From Candidatus Parabeggiatoa sp. nov. 2 (GTDB lineage: Bacteria > Pseudomonadota > Gammaproteobacteria > Beggiatoales > Beggiatoaceae): 64,000 nt of DNA. The notes beneath the pieces were generated by a model. That model saw only the letters and a list, made by a program, of their open reading frames with translations, made no database searches and had not been told where the DNA came from. Of this stretch, positions 27,440 to 36,850 are shown piece after piece; within the stretch, counting starts at the first letter, position 1; each line of letters starts with the position of its first letter. A program made the translations under genes and the position numbers. The stretch covers positions 1-64,000 of the forward strand of contig NBMI01000069.1 in assembly GCA_002085445.1 (NCBI GenBank). Direction: 5' to 3'.

Positions 27440-27680
27440 CTTGATAAACTTAAAAACCTACGAAGTTTTTTGCCAAACCTCGGCTGTTTTTTTTAAAAAC
27501 GATGTTGCCAAACCTCGGTGTTGTCTAACAGGTTTTTTGCCAAACCTCGGCAGTTTATTCTTGCCATTCGCTTAATAAAAAGCTCAAAAGTTTAAGTTTA
27601 ACAGGAGTCCAAACTTTAGTTTGGCAGGAGTCCAAACTTTAATTTGGCAGTGCCAAGTTAAAACCTGTTACCCGTCAATA
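27440..27680. repeat. Short dispersed repeats upstream of the adenine methyltransferase
   Basis: Three copies of ttgccaaacctcggc (27470-27556) and two tandem copies of tccaaactttagtttggca or its variant (27608-27652). The latter is the same palindrome that supplies the ends of several genes in this window. Confidence 0.8.
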
Positions 27681-27683
27681 GAA

Positions 27684-27875
27684 TCTTAATCAATTATTTG
27701 ATGACAATTAATTGATTAAAAAGACATTTTTATTATATGGGATACCCTTACATTTAATAAGTTAATAACCCTTATTTGTGGGCCATCAACTGGAATGAAC
27801 CAGTACAGCTTATGGGTTTTGTTTTTAACTGATTGATAATTACTCATTGAGATTTAAAGTCGAACTCACGTTAAT
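27684..27875. mobile_element. Truncated copy of the acgtgagttcgac MITE, inverted relative to the copy at 62799
   Basis: About 160 bp match the reverse complement of 62868-63027, including cccttatttgtgggccatca and ggaatgaaccagtacag. The right end carries the terminal inverted repeat aaagtcgaactcacgt (27855-27875 region). The left inverted end is missing and replaced by the tccaaactttag repeat, so this copy is 5'-truncated. No coding capacity. Confidence 0.7.
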
Positions 27876-28011
27876 TCGTTAATTTCGTTCATTCGTTGTA
27901 CTAGATATTGTGAGTATTTTCACAGCATCGCCCCAGGTGGGAGAGGAATGGTGGGCAACACGTTGGGGGGCAACTGGGATAATTTATTTTTTGGATATTC
28001 CTTACATCTAA

Positions 28012-28078
28012 AAGACTGATAACTGATAACTGATCACTGATAACTGATAACTGATAACTGATAACTGATCACTATAGG
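28012..28078. repeat. TAACTGA heptamer array upstream of the vWA gene
   Basis: About eight copies of ctgataa with ctgatca variants, ending at gatcactataggag. The ribosome-binding site aggag for the next gene (start 28087) directly follows the array. Confidence 0.9.
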
Positions 28079-28086
28079 AGCAACTT

Positions 28087-28725
28087 ATGTCTGTTCGCCG
28101 TTTACCAGTCTACCTGTTATTAGATTGCTCATCATCTATGACAGGGCAACCCATCGAACAAGTTAGGCAAGGACTCAGCGCTTTATTAGATGACTTAAGC
28201 AATGAGCCGATGGCTATCGAAACGGTTTATTTGTCAATCATTACATTCCATAGCACGGCCCAACAATTGATACCATTAACAGAATTGATGCAGTTTAAAG
28301 AGCCACAAATTCAAGCAAAAGGCACGACAGCACTGGGGGCCGCCTTGCGCTTATTAAAGCAGTGTTTAGACAAAGAAGTTCGCCAAAATACTGAAAAACA
28401 AAAAGGTGATTGGAAGCCGCTAGTCTTTTTAATGACGGATGGGATGCCAACAGATGCTTGGGAAGCGGCGGCGGATGAAATCAAAAAACAAAAGATTGCT
28501 AACTTAATTGCTTTCGCAGCCGGCCCCAACGCGGATGTTGGTAATTTAAAACGCATGACTGATATTGTCTTAAAGTCTGAAGAACTGTCTCCGGGGGCAC
28601 TGAAAGCGTTTTTCCAATGGATGAGCCAATCTATTTTGCGTACTGGCAAAAGTGTACAAGTCACGGCTCAAGAAATGCCAGTTGATTTGCCTCCGCCACC
28701 GCCACAAATACAGATTGTACCGTAA
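28087..28725 (+). CDS. TerY-like von Willebrand A domain protein
   Basis: A 212-aa vWA protein. The metal-ion-dependent adhesion site is present: DCSSSM (DxSxS, residue 13), a threonine in AKGTTALGAAL, and MTDGMPTD. A short Pro-rich tail ends it (VDLPPPPPQIQIVP). ATG at 28087 has aggag 8 bp upstream. It is the first gene of a triad with a PP2C phosphatase (broken here) and a zinc-ribbon protein kinase. This triad is known from comparative genomics as TerY-P, linked to tellurite/stress response and phosphorylation-based signalling. The vWA protein probably acts as the metal-dependent adaptor. Confidence 0.88.
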   Translation: MSVRRLPVYLLLDCSSSMTGQPIEQVRQGLSALLDDLSNEPMAIETVYLSIITFHSTAQQLIPLTELMQFKEPQIQAKGTTALGAALRLLKQCLDKEVRQNTEKQKGDWKPLVFLMTDGMPTDAWEAAADEIKKQKIANLIAFAAGPNADVGNLKRMTDIVLKSEELSPGALKAFFQWMSQSILRTGKSVQVTAQEMPVDLPPPPPQIQIVP

Positions 28726-28825
28726 AAACCTCTTCAAAGATAAATGGTGGATGTAACGTAGCTCTACCCACTCTACAAATAGTCACTTAAATAACCCTAT
28801 TTTCATTAACAATTAGTTTACGTCA

Positions 28826-29032
28826 CAATTCACAATTTACAATTCACAATTCATCATTCACCATTCACCATTCACCATTCATCATTCACCATTCATCATT
28901 CACCATTCACCATTCACCATTCATCATTCATCATTCATCATTCACCATTCATCATTCACCATTCATCATTCACCATTCACCATTCACCATTCACCATTCA
29001 CCATTCACCATTCACCATTCACCATTCACAAT
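28826..29032. repeat. CACCATT heptamer array
   Basis: About 29 tandem heptamers, mainly caccatt and catcatt with a few cacaatt at the edges. This is the longest heptamer array in the window. It separates the vWA gene from the phosphatase gene of the same presumptive operon. Confidence 0.92.
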
Positions 29033-29062
29033 TTTCATCGCCCCAGCACACCTCCCTAAAAC

Positions 29063-30004
29063 ATGAATTATTCGACGACTAGCCCCCCGTTATGGACTTG
29101 GAAACCGATTCCACCCGGCGAAGATAACCAGTTACCCTGTGCCATTTGAAATCGCCCGTAGTGGCGATTGGGGCATTATCGCGGTAGCAGATGGGGCTGG
29201 CTCAAAAAGGTTTTCCAAAGTAGGCGCACGAATAGCTTGTCAAGCAGCCGTCAACTATTTAGTGAAACTTTTACAAACACATCAAATAGTCTCACGCGAA
29301 AAATGGTCTACTGACACTTTTGCCCGGAATAAAAACGGCCAATTTAACGAGCAAGATATTGAATTGACACAAAAAATAGTGCATGAGGCCCTACAAGCGG
29401 CCTATCATACCATTGAAAAAGCCTATTATGCGCGAAGTTCAGAAAAATCCATCAGGCAAACTTCCGTCAGCGATTTTGCCACAACGTTACTATTGGCTGT
29501 TCATACCACAGTGAAATACAAAAGACATTTGCCTTTTTCAGTCCAATGCAAGCCCTAATGGTGATGACGGATGGCGTTTCTGACGATTATTATCCGCCTG
29601 ATAAAGGCATGTTACACTTATTTGGTGATTTAGTACTGAATGGCATCATTCCGGTAGCAACGTCTGAGACGCTAAGCGCAGATAAAATAAAAGCCTTAAA
29701 GCAACGAAAAAACGCCTACGTGATTGCCGAAGAACGCATTACCGAAAAAGGCCTACATCCAACACCCATTTGTTCCGTTTCCGAGTACGCAAAAATCATC
29801 AACCTTTCGATAGAAGAACTGATTACAGCGCCCGGCTTATTAGCGGCAGGCATACCACCCGAAATAAAGAACAGTAACTCAACGCCCGAAAACCACTTAC
29901 AGACATGGTTAGACACTTACAACATCAGAGGCTCATTTGACGATAGAACATTAGTTGTACTCTTTGGTACCGGAGTCCAAACTTTAGTTTGGCAGGACTC
30001 CTAA
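29063..30004 (+). pseudogene. PP2C-family protein phosphatase of the TerY-P triad, broken
   Basis: Three pieces in different frames. The N-terminus (MNYSTTSPPLWTWKPIPPGED from ATG 29063) meets a stop after 28 codons. The second frame (29139-29558) contains WGIIAVADGAGSKRFSKVGA, with a metal-binding Asp, and DFATTLLLAV. The third frame (29546-30004) has ALMVMTDGVSDDYYPP and the final SFDDRTLVVLF. The middle of a normal PP2C, with the GDG and ET motifs, is missing between pieces two and three, so a deletion as well as frameshifts must be assumed. The last residues (GVQTLVWQDS) come from the tccaaactttagtttggca repeat. The product is surely inactive unless another copy exists. Confidence 0.75.
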
Positions 30005-30036
30005 TACAAGGAATTTATAAAAATGTGATAAAACTA

Positions 30037-31473
30037 ATGACAAAAACCGCACAATTAGAAAACGGCCGCCTCATAGAATATCTCCCAGAAATGATAGGAG
30101 AAGGCACCATGAAACAAGTCTATTTTAGCAAAGACAAAGAATTCGTCCTATGTTTCTATAAAAACCTCCGCAAAACTGACATAAATCGTTTGCGACGCCT
30201 ACAAAAAATCCTGACTGAATTTAACCCCACTCTTCAAAATAACAAAAACGCAAACTACTGGAATGAACGCTTTTGTTGGCCTACCAGCATTATTAAATCG
30301 CCAACACTTGGCATAATGACACCTGTTTACCCCAAAAACTACTTTTTTGCCTCGGGGCGCTGGCAAGGCAAAGAAAAAAAAAGCCGCTGGTTTATCAGCC
30401 CTAAACTGCGGCAATATTTACCAAAAGAAGAGCAAAGCGCTTGGATTAATTATTATAAAATAGGTATTCTTCTAGCACGCGCCGTTAACCGCTTACATCT
30501 CGCCGGTTTAGCGCATTCTGATTTATCCGATAATAATGTCTTAATTGATCCAACGACTGGGCAAATGATTATTATTGATATCGATTCCATTGTCGTGCCA
30601 CAAACATTCCCGCCCGATGTAGAGGGTACGCCCGGCTACATCGCGCCCGAAGTGCTTGCCACCGCGGCCCTAGCGACAGATGATCCCAAAAAACAATTCG
30701 CCAGTATTCGCACCGATCAACATGCGTTAGCGGTGCTAATTTATGAATACTTGCTCAATCGCCACCCGCTGCGCGGCCCCAAAATTCATTCGACTCGTTC
30801 CGCCGAAGAAGATGAACGATTGAGTCTGGGCAAAAAGGCTTTATTTATTGAACATCCCGACGACACTTCAAATCATCCAAAACAAGGCCTTAAATTTCCA
30901 GTAACGGCCCTTGGTTCAACACTCACAGCACTTTTTTATAACGCGTTTATTACCGGATTACACTCTCCTGACGAAAGGCCTAGCGCGTATGAATGGGAAA
31001 GCGGTTTAATTAAAACCTGGAACATGCTACACCCTTGCCCCAATCCAAACTGCACACACCAATGGTTTATCGTCATTCCAGAACAGAACCGCTGTCCATT
31101 TTGCCACACACCCATCAAAACGCCTATACCCATTTTAACGATACGCTCACAAAAACGGCCCGGGCAATGGATGCAGCAAGAACAATTAGTAATTTATCAT
31201 GGACAACGCCTATTTAAATGGCATATATTTGACAATATTTTCCCTCGCCCAAACACCGATAAAACGCCTCAAGCCTATTGCGTTTATTATCAAGGAAAAT
31301 GGTTATTGATTAATCAAGCATTAACATCACTGACATCGCCTAACGGCAATCGCGTTGATGTTGGCAAAGCGATAGAATTGAGGGCCGGTACCTCAATACG
31401 TCTCTCTCAAGAAACGCATGGCTGCCTTGCCGAAATACAGAAGTCCGGAGTCCAAACTTTAGTTTGGCAGTAA
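30037..31473 (+). CDS. TerY-P-type protein kinase with zinc ribbon
   Basis: Serine/threonine kinase-like protein of about 478 aa from ATG 30037; the frame begins 16 codons earlier inside a repeat. The nucleotide loop (MIGEGTMKQVYF) and the catalytic loop HSDLSDNNVL are clear. The DFG motif is altered to IDIDS, and VEGTPGYIAPEVLA marks the activation segment. After the kinase domain comes a zinc ribbon, CPNPNCTHQWFIV then CPFC, and a C-terminal FHA-like or beta domain (KWLLINQALTSLTSPNGNRV, IELRAGTSIRLS). The last residues GVQTLVWQ are encoded by the tccaaactttagtttggca repeat, the same tail as on the phosphatase. It partners the vWA gene in the TerY-P triad. Confidence 0.85.
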   Translation: MTKTAQLENGRLIEYLPEMIGEGTMKQVYFSKDKEFVLCFYKNLRKTDINRLRRLQKILTEFNPTLQNNKNANYWNERFCWPTSIIKSPTLGIMTPVYPKNYFFASGRWQGKEKKSRWFISPKLRQYLPKEEQSAWINYYKIGILLARAVNRLHLAGLAHSDLSDNNVLIDPTTGQMIIIDIDSIVVPQTFPPDVEGTPGYIAPEVLATAALATDDPKKQFASIRTDQHALAVLIYEYLLNRHPLRGPKIHSTRSAEEDERLSLGKKALFIEHPDDTSNHPKQGLKFPVTALGSTLTALFYNAFITGLHSPDERPSAYEWESGLIKTWNMLHPCPNPNCTHQWFIVIPEQNRCPFCHTPIKTPIPILTIRSQKRPGQWMQQEQLVIYHGQRLFKWHIFDNIFPRPNTDKTPQAYCVYYQGKWLLINQALTSLTSPNGNRVDVGKAIELRAGTSIRLSQETHGCLAEIQKSGVQTLVWQ

Positions 31474-31722
31474 GGAGTGATATCCCCTAATCCGTTGTAC
31501 TAAGGGGAGGTGGTATGAAAACTTCCGCTATATTTATGGTTATTTGGACTATTTGGACTATCTTGTTTGAGGGCCATAAAATACTTTGAATGCTTTCAAA
31601 TTAAGTTATGGCCCTCTGTCGCGCTTAATTGTTATACTTTTTGTAGGTGTTTTGTTGCTTGAGCCTACCCTTACAACAATGAACTATTCACCTTAACATC
31701 TAACTAATGACATTTTACTATT
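31474..31722. repeat. Repeats before the LRR gene
   Basis: One inverted copy of the 48-bp hairpin gagggccataaaatactttg ... gttatggccctc (31569-31618) and scattered remnants. No gene is seen. Confidence 0.7.
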
Positions 31723-33024
31723 ATGCGTTACTTTCTATTTTACCTAATTGCTCTAAATCTCTTTTGGCTACCTGTCGTCACCACTGCAACCAATTGTGTC
31801 ACCCAAATCGATATTCCTGAAAGCGAGTGCAACGCGTTGGTGGAATTTTTTAACAGCACCACTGGCGCGGGTTGGTATGATGTTTTTAGGGGTAATTGGA
31901 ACGTTACCAATACGCCCTGTAGTTGGGCGGGTGTCGTCTGTAGCGATGGACACGTTATCCAAATTGATAAAAATGCTAATGGACTTGATGGCACGCTCCC
32001 TGATTTAACGCCACTCACCCATTTAGAAGTCCTGCGCTTAGGAGATAACCAACTGACTGGCACGATAGACGCGGCCAAATTACCAGCCAGCCTAGAAGAA
32101 CTGTCCTTAAGCAATAATCAACTGAGTGGAACGCCTGATTTAAGTGCCTTGCCCAACTTAACCACTGTTGATTTTAAATTTTCTTTAACGGCCAACAAAT
32201 CTGGTCAAGGTACCGTTACCAGTTCGCAAGCGGGGATTAGTTGTGGTACTGATTGCAGTGAGGCTTATGATTTTAATAGTGTTATCACGTTGACGGCCAG
32301 CCCGGCGGCCGGTTCGACTTTTGTTGTTTGGAGTGGTGCTTGTAGTGGCACTGGCACTTGCCAAGTCACCATGAATCAGGCGCAAAATGTCACGGCCACC
32401 TTTACCGCCATTAAAACCTATTCCTTAAGCGTCAGCCGAAAAGGCCTTGGCACCGGGAACCTCACCGGAAACAGTATTGATTGTGGTAATAATTGCTCGG
32501 CCGATTACAACGCCAACACCGTTGTCACTTTAACCGCCGCCTCGGCGGCTGATTCTCTCTTTACCGGTTGGAGTGGTGCTTGCTCAGGAACAACACCTTC
32601 TTGCCAAGTCACCATGACTCAAGCGCGAAACGTCACGGCTACTTTTACTCCTAAAACGTATCGCTTAAGCGTTAGCCGAAAAGGCCTTGGCACTGGGAAC
32701 CTCACCGGAAACAGTATTGATTGTGGTAATAATTGCTCGGCCGACTACAACGCCAACACACTTGTTACTTTAACCGCCGCCCCAGCGGCCGATTCTCTGT
32801 TTGCTGGTTGGAGTGGTGCTTGCTCAGGCACAACACCGTCTTGCCAAGTCGCCATGACTCAAGCGCAAAACGTCACGGCCACCTTTACTATTAAAACCTA
32901 TCGCTTAAGCGTCAGCCGAAAAGGCCTTGGCACCGGGAACCTCACCGGAAACAGTATTGATTGTGGTAATAATTGCTCGGCCGATTACAACGCCAACACC
33001 GTTGTCGTTTTCATTCTTAATTGA
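31723..33024 (+). CDS. Secreted leucine-rich-repeat protein with 80-residue repeats, truncated
   Basis: A 433-aa exported protein: signal peptide FLFYLIALNLFWLPVVTTA. Next is an LRR N-terminal cap of plant type (ALVEFFNSTTGAGWYD, CSWAGVVCSDG) and about four leucine-rich repeats (LEVLRLGDNQLTGTI, LEELSLSNNQLSGT). From about residue 150 on come repeats with paired cysteines (GNSIDCGNNCSADYNANT, FTGWSGACSGTTPSCQVTM) typical of a bacterial beta-sandwich repeat. At DNA level the copies starting near 32413, 32653 and 32893 are nearly identical with a period of exactly 240 bp. The third is cut after NANTVV, where repeat DNA supplies VFILN and the stop, so the 3' end of the gene is lost. Role inferred: adhesion. 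Confidence 0.8.
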   Translation: MRYFLFYLIALNLFWLPVVTTATNCVTQIDIPESECNALVEFFNSTTGAGWYDVFRGNWNVTNTPCSWAGVVCSDGHVIQIDKNANGLDGTLPDLTPLTHLEVLRLGDNQLTGTIDAAKLPASLEELSLSNNQLSGTPDLSALPNLTTVDFKFSLTANKSGQGTVTSSQAGISCGTDCSEAYDFNSVITLTASPAAGSTFVVWSGACSGTGTCQVTMNQAQNVTATFTAIKTYSLSVSRKGLGTGNLTGNSIDCGNNCSADYNANTVVTLTAASAADSLFTGWSGACSGTTPSCQVTMTQARNVTATFTPKTYRLSVSRKGLGTGNLTGNSIDCGNNCSADYNANTLVTLTAAPAADSLFAGWSGACSGTTPSCQVAMTQAQNVTATFTIKTYRLSVSRKGLGTGNLTGNSIDCGNNCSADYNANTVVVFILN

Positions 33025-34325
33025 CTTCAATTTTTATCGATAGTATTTTTATCTGCGTTTTTAATTCGTTTAGGAACAATATTAGTTGTACGGCCATTCG
33101 TTTATCCGCGTAATTCGTTGTACTAAGCGTAATTGGCGGGCCAATACGAAGTTTCGTTGTACGGCCATTCGTTTATCCGCGCAATTCGTTGTACTCAATT
33201 CGTTTATCCGCGCAATTCGTTGTACGGCCATTCGTTTATCCGCGCAATTCGTTGTACTCAATTCGTTTATCCGCGCAATTCGTTGTACTTACTTAACCGT
33301 GAAAAGCCATCAAAACCGATAGTCTTGCTCGCTAAAAAACCGAAGTCTTTGAGACATCGGATTTTTTAAAAGAGCGCGACAGAGGGCCATAACATCATTT
33401 GAGAACATTCAAAATATTTTATGGCCCCCAAACAAGGCTCGCTAAAAAACAGAAGTCTTTGAGACATCTGATTTTTTAAAGAGCGCGACAGAGGGCCAGA
33501 TGAATTGTGAATTGTGAATTGTGAATTGTGAATTATGAATTGTGAATGGGCCATATAAAAATCCGATGTCTTTGAGACATCTGATTTTTTAAAGAGCGCG
33601 ACAGAGGGCCAGATGAATTGTGAATTGTGAATTGTGAATTGTGAATTGTGAATGGGCCATATAAAAATCCGAAGTCTTTGAGACATCGGATTTTTTAAAG
33701 AGCGCGACAGAGGGCCATAACTTCATTTGAGAACATTCAAAATATTTTATGGCCCCCAAACAAGGCTCGCTAAAAATCCGATGTCTTTGATACCTCGGAT
33801 TTTTTAAAAGAGTGCGACAGAGGGCCATAACTTAATGGTGATTTGATAAGTCTTTGTTCATTCTTAATTTTTCATTTTTCATCAATTTTTATCGATAGTA
33901 TGTTTATCCGCGTTTTTAATTCGTTTAGGAAGAATATTAGTTGTACTAAATTCGTTTATCCGCGCAATTCGTTGTACTCAATTCGTTTATCCGCGCAATT
34001 CGTTGTACTCAATTCGTTTATCCGCGTAATTCGTTGTACTTCATTAATGGCATTAGGCCGATATGCACTGCGCGATACCCGACAACGGAATTCGACCGTT
34101 TGTCAGATAAATTCGACCGTTTGTCAGATAATTGTAAGCGTTTAACCGAATCGGTCAGCGAAAATTGAATAACTGATCTATAGTTATAATTGTTGTGTGA
34201 TTTTAATGAAGAAATAAAAGTCTTTTAACCGAGTTGCGGTCGAAATAAATCCGATTTCTTCAAGAACTCGGATTTATCGAAGCTAAAATTTTGAAGTCTA
34301 TGTTGTTATAAACCCGGAGAAAATA
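33025..34325. repeat. Large repeat block
   Basis: Gene-free 1.3 kb. The first part (33065-33295) has six units built on cgtttatccgcgcaattcg. It is followed (33310-33840) by four to five units of about 115 bp, each with a 14-bp-stem hairpin of the aaaatccgatgtct type and an 11-bp-stem hairpin with gagggccataa and ttatggccctc. gaattgt heptamer runs (33500-33548 and 33613-33652) are inserted in two of them. The cgtttatccgcg units resume at 33900-34040. The last 140 bp (34181-34325) are homologous to the leader of the Rhs gene at 49905-50048. Confidence 0.88.
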
Positions 34326-35465
34326 ATGAAAATACCGATAAGGCTTCGGCCTTTTCTCCATAGTGCTAAAGCGGTACCGCGCCGATTATTTCAAGGCGTG
34401 TTGGCCGTTTGGCTGCTGGGCGGCGCGATGGGTGCGTCGTTTGCCGGCGAGTGTGATGCCGTTTATTCGGTGGTTGAGGGGTACGGCAAATTGTCGGTGC
34501 CTTGTATTCAATTAGACGATGGAATCGTTTACCAAGCGCAATTGGATCAGGTGCGCGGTGCCAAGCAGTTTTTATTTGAACTGAAAACCACGTCTCTGGT
34601 TAATCCACCGGCTGGGCTATATGCCAGTTTTGACAATGGGACAGTTGCTCTACCAGTGGTTGAAACTAACTTGGGTGGAAAACAGAAGTTTTATACCGTA
34701 CAGTTGGTTAAACAAGGGCAATCCGAGGCGGGAAACTTGATATTCGGTTTTACCTCGTTGCCAAAAGGGCTTAATGCACAAAATCCAATACCGGCCGATT
34801 TGAGTTCTTATGCCAAAGGCGAAAAAGTGTCGCCGGGGCAAGCCAAGAAAATCGCGCATCAAGGGGCCGAGTTAGAGATTGGCGCGGGCGCGGTATCTGA
34901 AGAAACCACGTTGCAGATTAAGTCTTTGGCTGAGGCGGATATTCCGCCACTGCCAGCAGGAATGATTAATGTCACTAAGGGGCAACGCAAGGGTTTTCGT
35001 TTCTTGCCACATGGCATGAAATTTAACAAGAAAATCAAGCTCAAATTGCCTTATGACAAAAAGCATTTACCGGCCGGCTATTCTGAGCAGGATATCCATA
35101 CCTATTATCATGATGATCAAGCCAAGCAATGGAAAAGGGTGGAACGGGTGGCTGTGGATACTGGCAAACAGGAAATCATTAGCCAGACTGATCATTTTAG
35201 TGATTATGCGAATGCAGCGTCGTGTCTTGCCAAAATAGTATTTGTGACTGATGAACATCTCCCAGATTTTGTAGAAGCTGGGCAGTCGGTAACATTAACT
35301 TGGAAAGTTAAAAATACGTCAACTTGTGATGCGGTTAATTATAGAATGGGTTTCTATAGCTCATCACCATCAAGTTCAAGTAATTTTGGTGGTAGTTCTC
35401 ATCCCACGTTTACAATTAATGCCGGAGCTACTGACTGGATACGGGCTGAATTTATTTCTTGTTGA
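34326..35465 (+). pseudogene. Truncated paralogue of the SpvB/Rhs gene (N-terminal part only)
   Basis: A 379-aa reading frame with the same start, signal peptide (FQGVLAVWLLGGAMGASFAGE) and leader DNA as the giant gene at 50049. It keeps the first domain (ECDAVYSVVEGYGKLSVPC), a ZU5-like domain (SPGQAKKIAHQGAELEIGAG ... KGFRFLPHGMKFNKKI), and the beginning of a CARDB/Ig-like domain (SCLAKIVFVTDEHLPDFVEA). In the giant gene these last two domains are in the opposite order, so the copy is rearranged. It ends early within the Ig-like domain at WIRAEFISC. No SpvB or Rhs part follows directly. It could still yield a short secreted protein. Confidence 0.7.
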
Positions 35466-35581
35466 TGATGAATTGTTGGAGAATCAGGGTTCTAAGCTTT
35501 AGTTTACCAAAATAGCCAATGTGCTGCATGGTGCTAAGAATCATGATTCATGTCAATACACTTTTTTAACAGAAAAATTTT

Positions 35582-36850
35582 ATGAAATTGAAACTTAAAA
35601 TATTTTTTGTCTTAATTTTTCTATGCTTTTTTAGTGGATGTGGCCATAAACTAGATGATAGGATTTTTGGATGTTGGGAACATTTCACTGAAGATGGTTT
35701 GGAAATCAGGTTAAATCTATTGGATAATGGGGAATTATTCAAGTATACAGAACGACGTAAATCTGGGGGATTGCGTGATACCTTGCTGGAAACACTTTCA
35801 TATGAGTACGAACCTGTTGGTGATAATATGTTGGAAGTTACTGCTACAGGTGGTGTTATAAAAACACTTTTTTGTCTCTATTTAGATTGTACACATATTA
35901 CTGAATATGAAATAAGAGATAAAAACACTCTTGTTCTTTCCAATCGAGGAAATGTTGTTTATAAACGTTGTCCTTCTATGAAAACAAGTAGAACGAGATT
36001 GAGAATCGTCTCAAATACCACGAATAATACTACGTTCATCAATGGTAGTCATTATGGAAAGACTCCAGTAACAGTCAAATTATTACCTGGTAAATATAGG
36101 GTGCAGGTGGCAAAAAATGGTTTCAATGAATATGAAGAAATTGTTCATTTACAATCTTCTCCTATCGTTGTTGAAGCATTTTTAGACAGAAAGACTACTA
36201 CGGGTACATGCAATGATTGTCCGAAAAGAATAACTGATGGAATAAACGAACATATTGGTAATGATGGTGCTTGGCCACATCTCACATTTTACAACAATAT
36301 AAAAAGAGATACCCTACGTACTCTTCAAGAAAATGTGATGGAAAAGAACAATTATCGTATGGGAGATAATGAAATTATCATAATGGCTGATCCTATTGAA
36401 ATGGGGGATAATGCTTTAGGCTTATCTAAAAATACCCTATTTACTGATAATTTAATGATTCCTTTTGGAGACATTAAAATGGCTTATCTTGATAGGAGTG
36501 TTATCATTCTTAGACTTCATGATGAAAGCACAAGAACAATACCCATTGATGTTTCTAGTGAAGTGCTTCAGGATATAGTAAAGGCAATTAACCAAGGCGT
36601 TTTTTTAAAAGGTAAATGGTCTGATGGTATTTGGCAAGACGGTTCTTGCCACTTGTTTTCAAGAGAACGGATTGACCGATGGCAAGTAAAATCCGAAAAA
36701 GAATGCGAACAGCTTTGTCGTAACAAATCTTGTTCTGCAAAAGAATGTTGTTGTCAATTTGGTGGATTTGATTGTTATTTTGCTAATAAGCCTGTTATTG
36801 ATACCTCTGAAAAATTTATGTCGCCTCGTGCAATGAAAATAAAGCCATAA
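35582..36850 (+). CDS. PEGA-domain lipoprotein with Cys-rich C-terminus
   Basis: Predicted lipoprotein of 422 aa: signal peptide FFVLIFLCFFSGC with lipobox SGC. The first 120 residues form a domain that looks like a lipocalin-type beta structure (GCWEHFTEDGLEIRLNLLDN). A PEGA domain follows (TFINGSHYGKTPVTVKLLPG, near 155-190). Then comes a PH-like segment (NLMIPFGDIKMAYLDRSVII) and a terminal Cys-rich motif (CEQLCRNKSCSAKECCC). No clear family for the whole protein. It is AT-rich compared with the flanking Rhs DNA, suggesting separate origin. The same frame continues after its TAA into a YD-repeat fragment. It might be an accessory or immunity lipoprotein of the Rhs region, but nothing proves this. 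Confidence 0.7.
   Translation: MKLKLKIFFVLIFLCFFSGCGHKLDDRIFGCWEHFTEDGLEIRLNLLDNGELFKYTERRKSGGLRDTLLETLSYEYEPVGDNMLEVTATGGVIKTLFCLYLDCTHITEYEIRDKNTLVLSNRGNVVYKRCPSMKTSRTRLRIVSNTTNNTTFINGSHYGKTPVTVKLLPGKYRVQVAKNGFNEYEEIVHLQSSPIVVEAFLDRKTTTGTCNDCPKRITDGINEHIGNDGAWPHLTFYNNIKRDTLRTLQENVMEKNNYRMGDNEIIIMADPIEMGDNALGLSKNTLFTDNLMIPFGDIKMAYLDRSVIILRLHDESTRTIPIDVSSEVLQDIVKAINQGVFLKGKWSDGIWQDGSCHLFSRERIDRWQVKSEKECEQLCRNKSCSAKECCCQFGGFDCYFANKPVIDTSEKFMSPRAMKIKP

Noticed and set aside
33366..33828. Minus-strand frames with repeated Asn, Ser, Gln, Phe words
   Set aside because: They are translations of gaattgt heptamers and the two-hairpin repeat.
33310..33840. Spaced hairpins resembling a CRISPR array
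   Set aside because: The units of about 115 bp are near-identical throughout, without unique spacers, and recur as single copies between genes.
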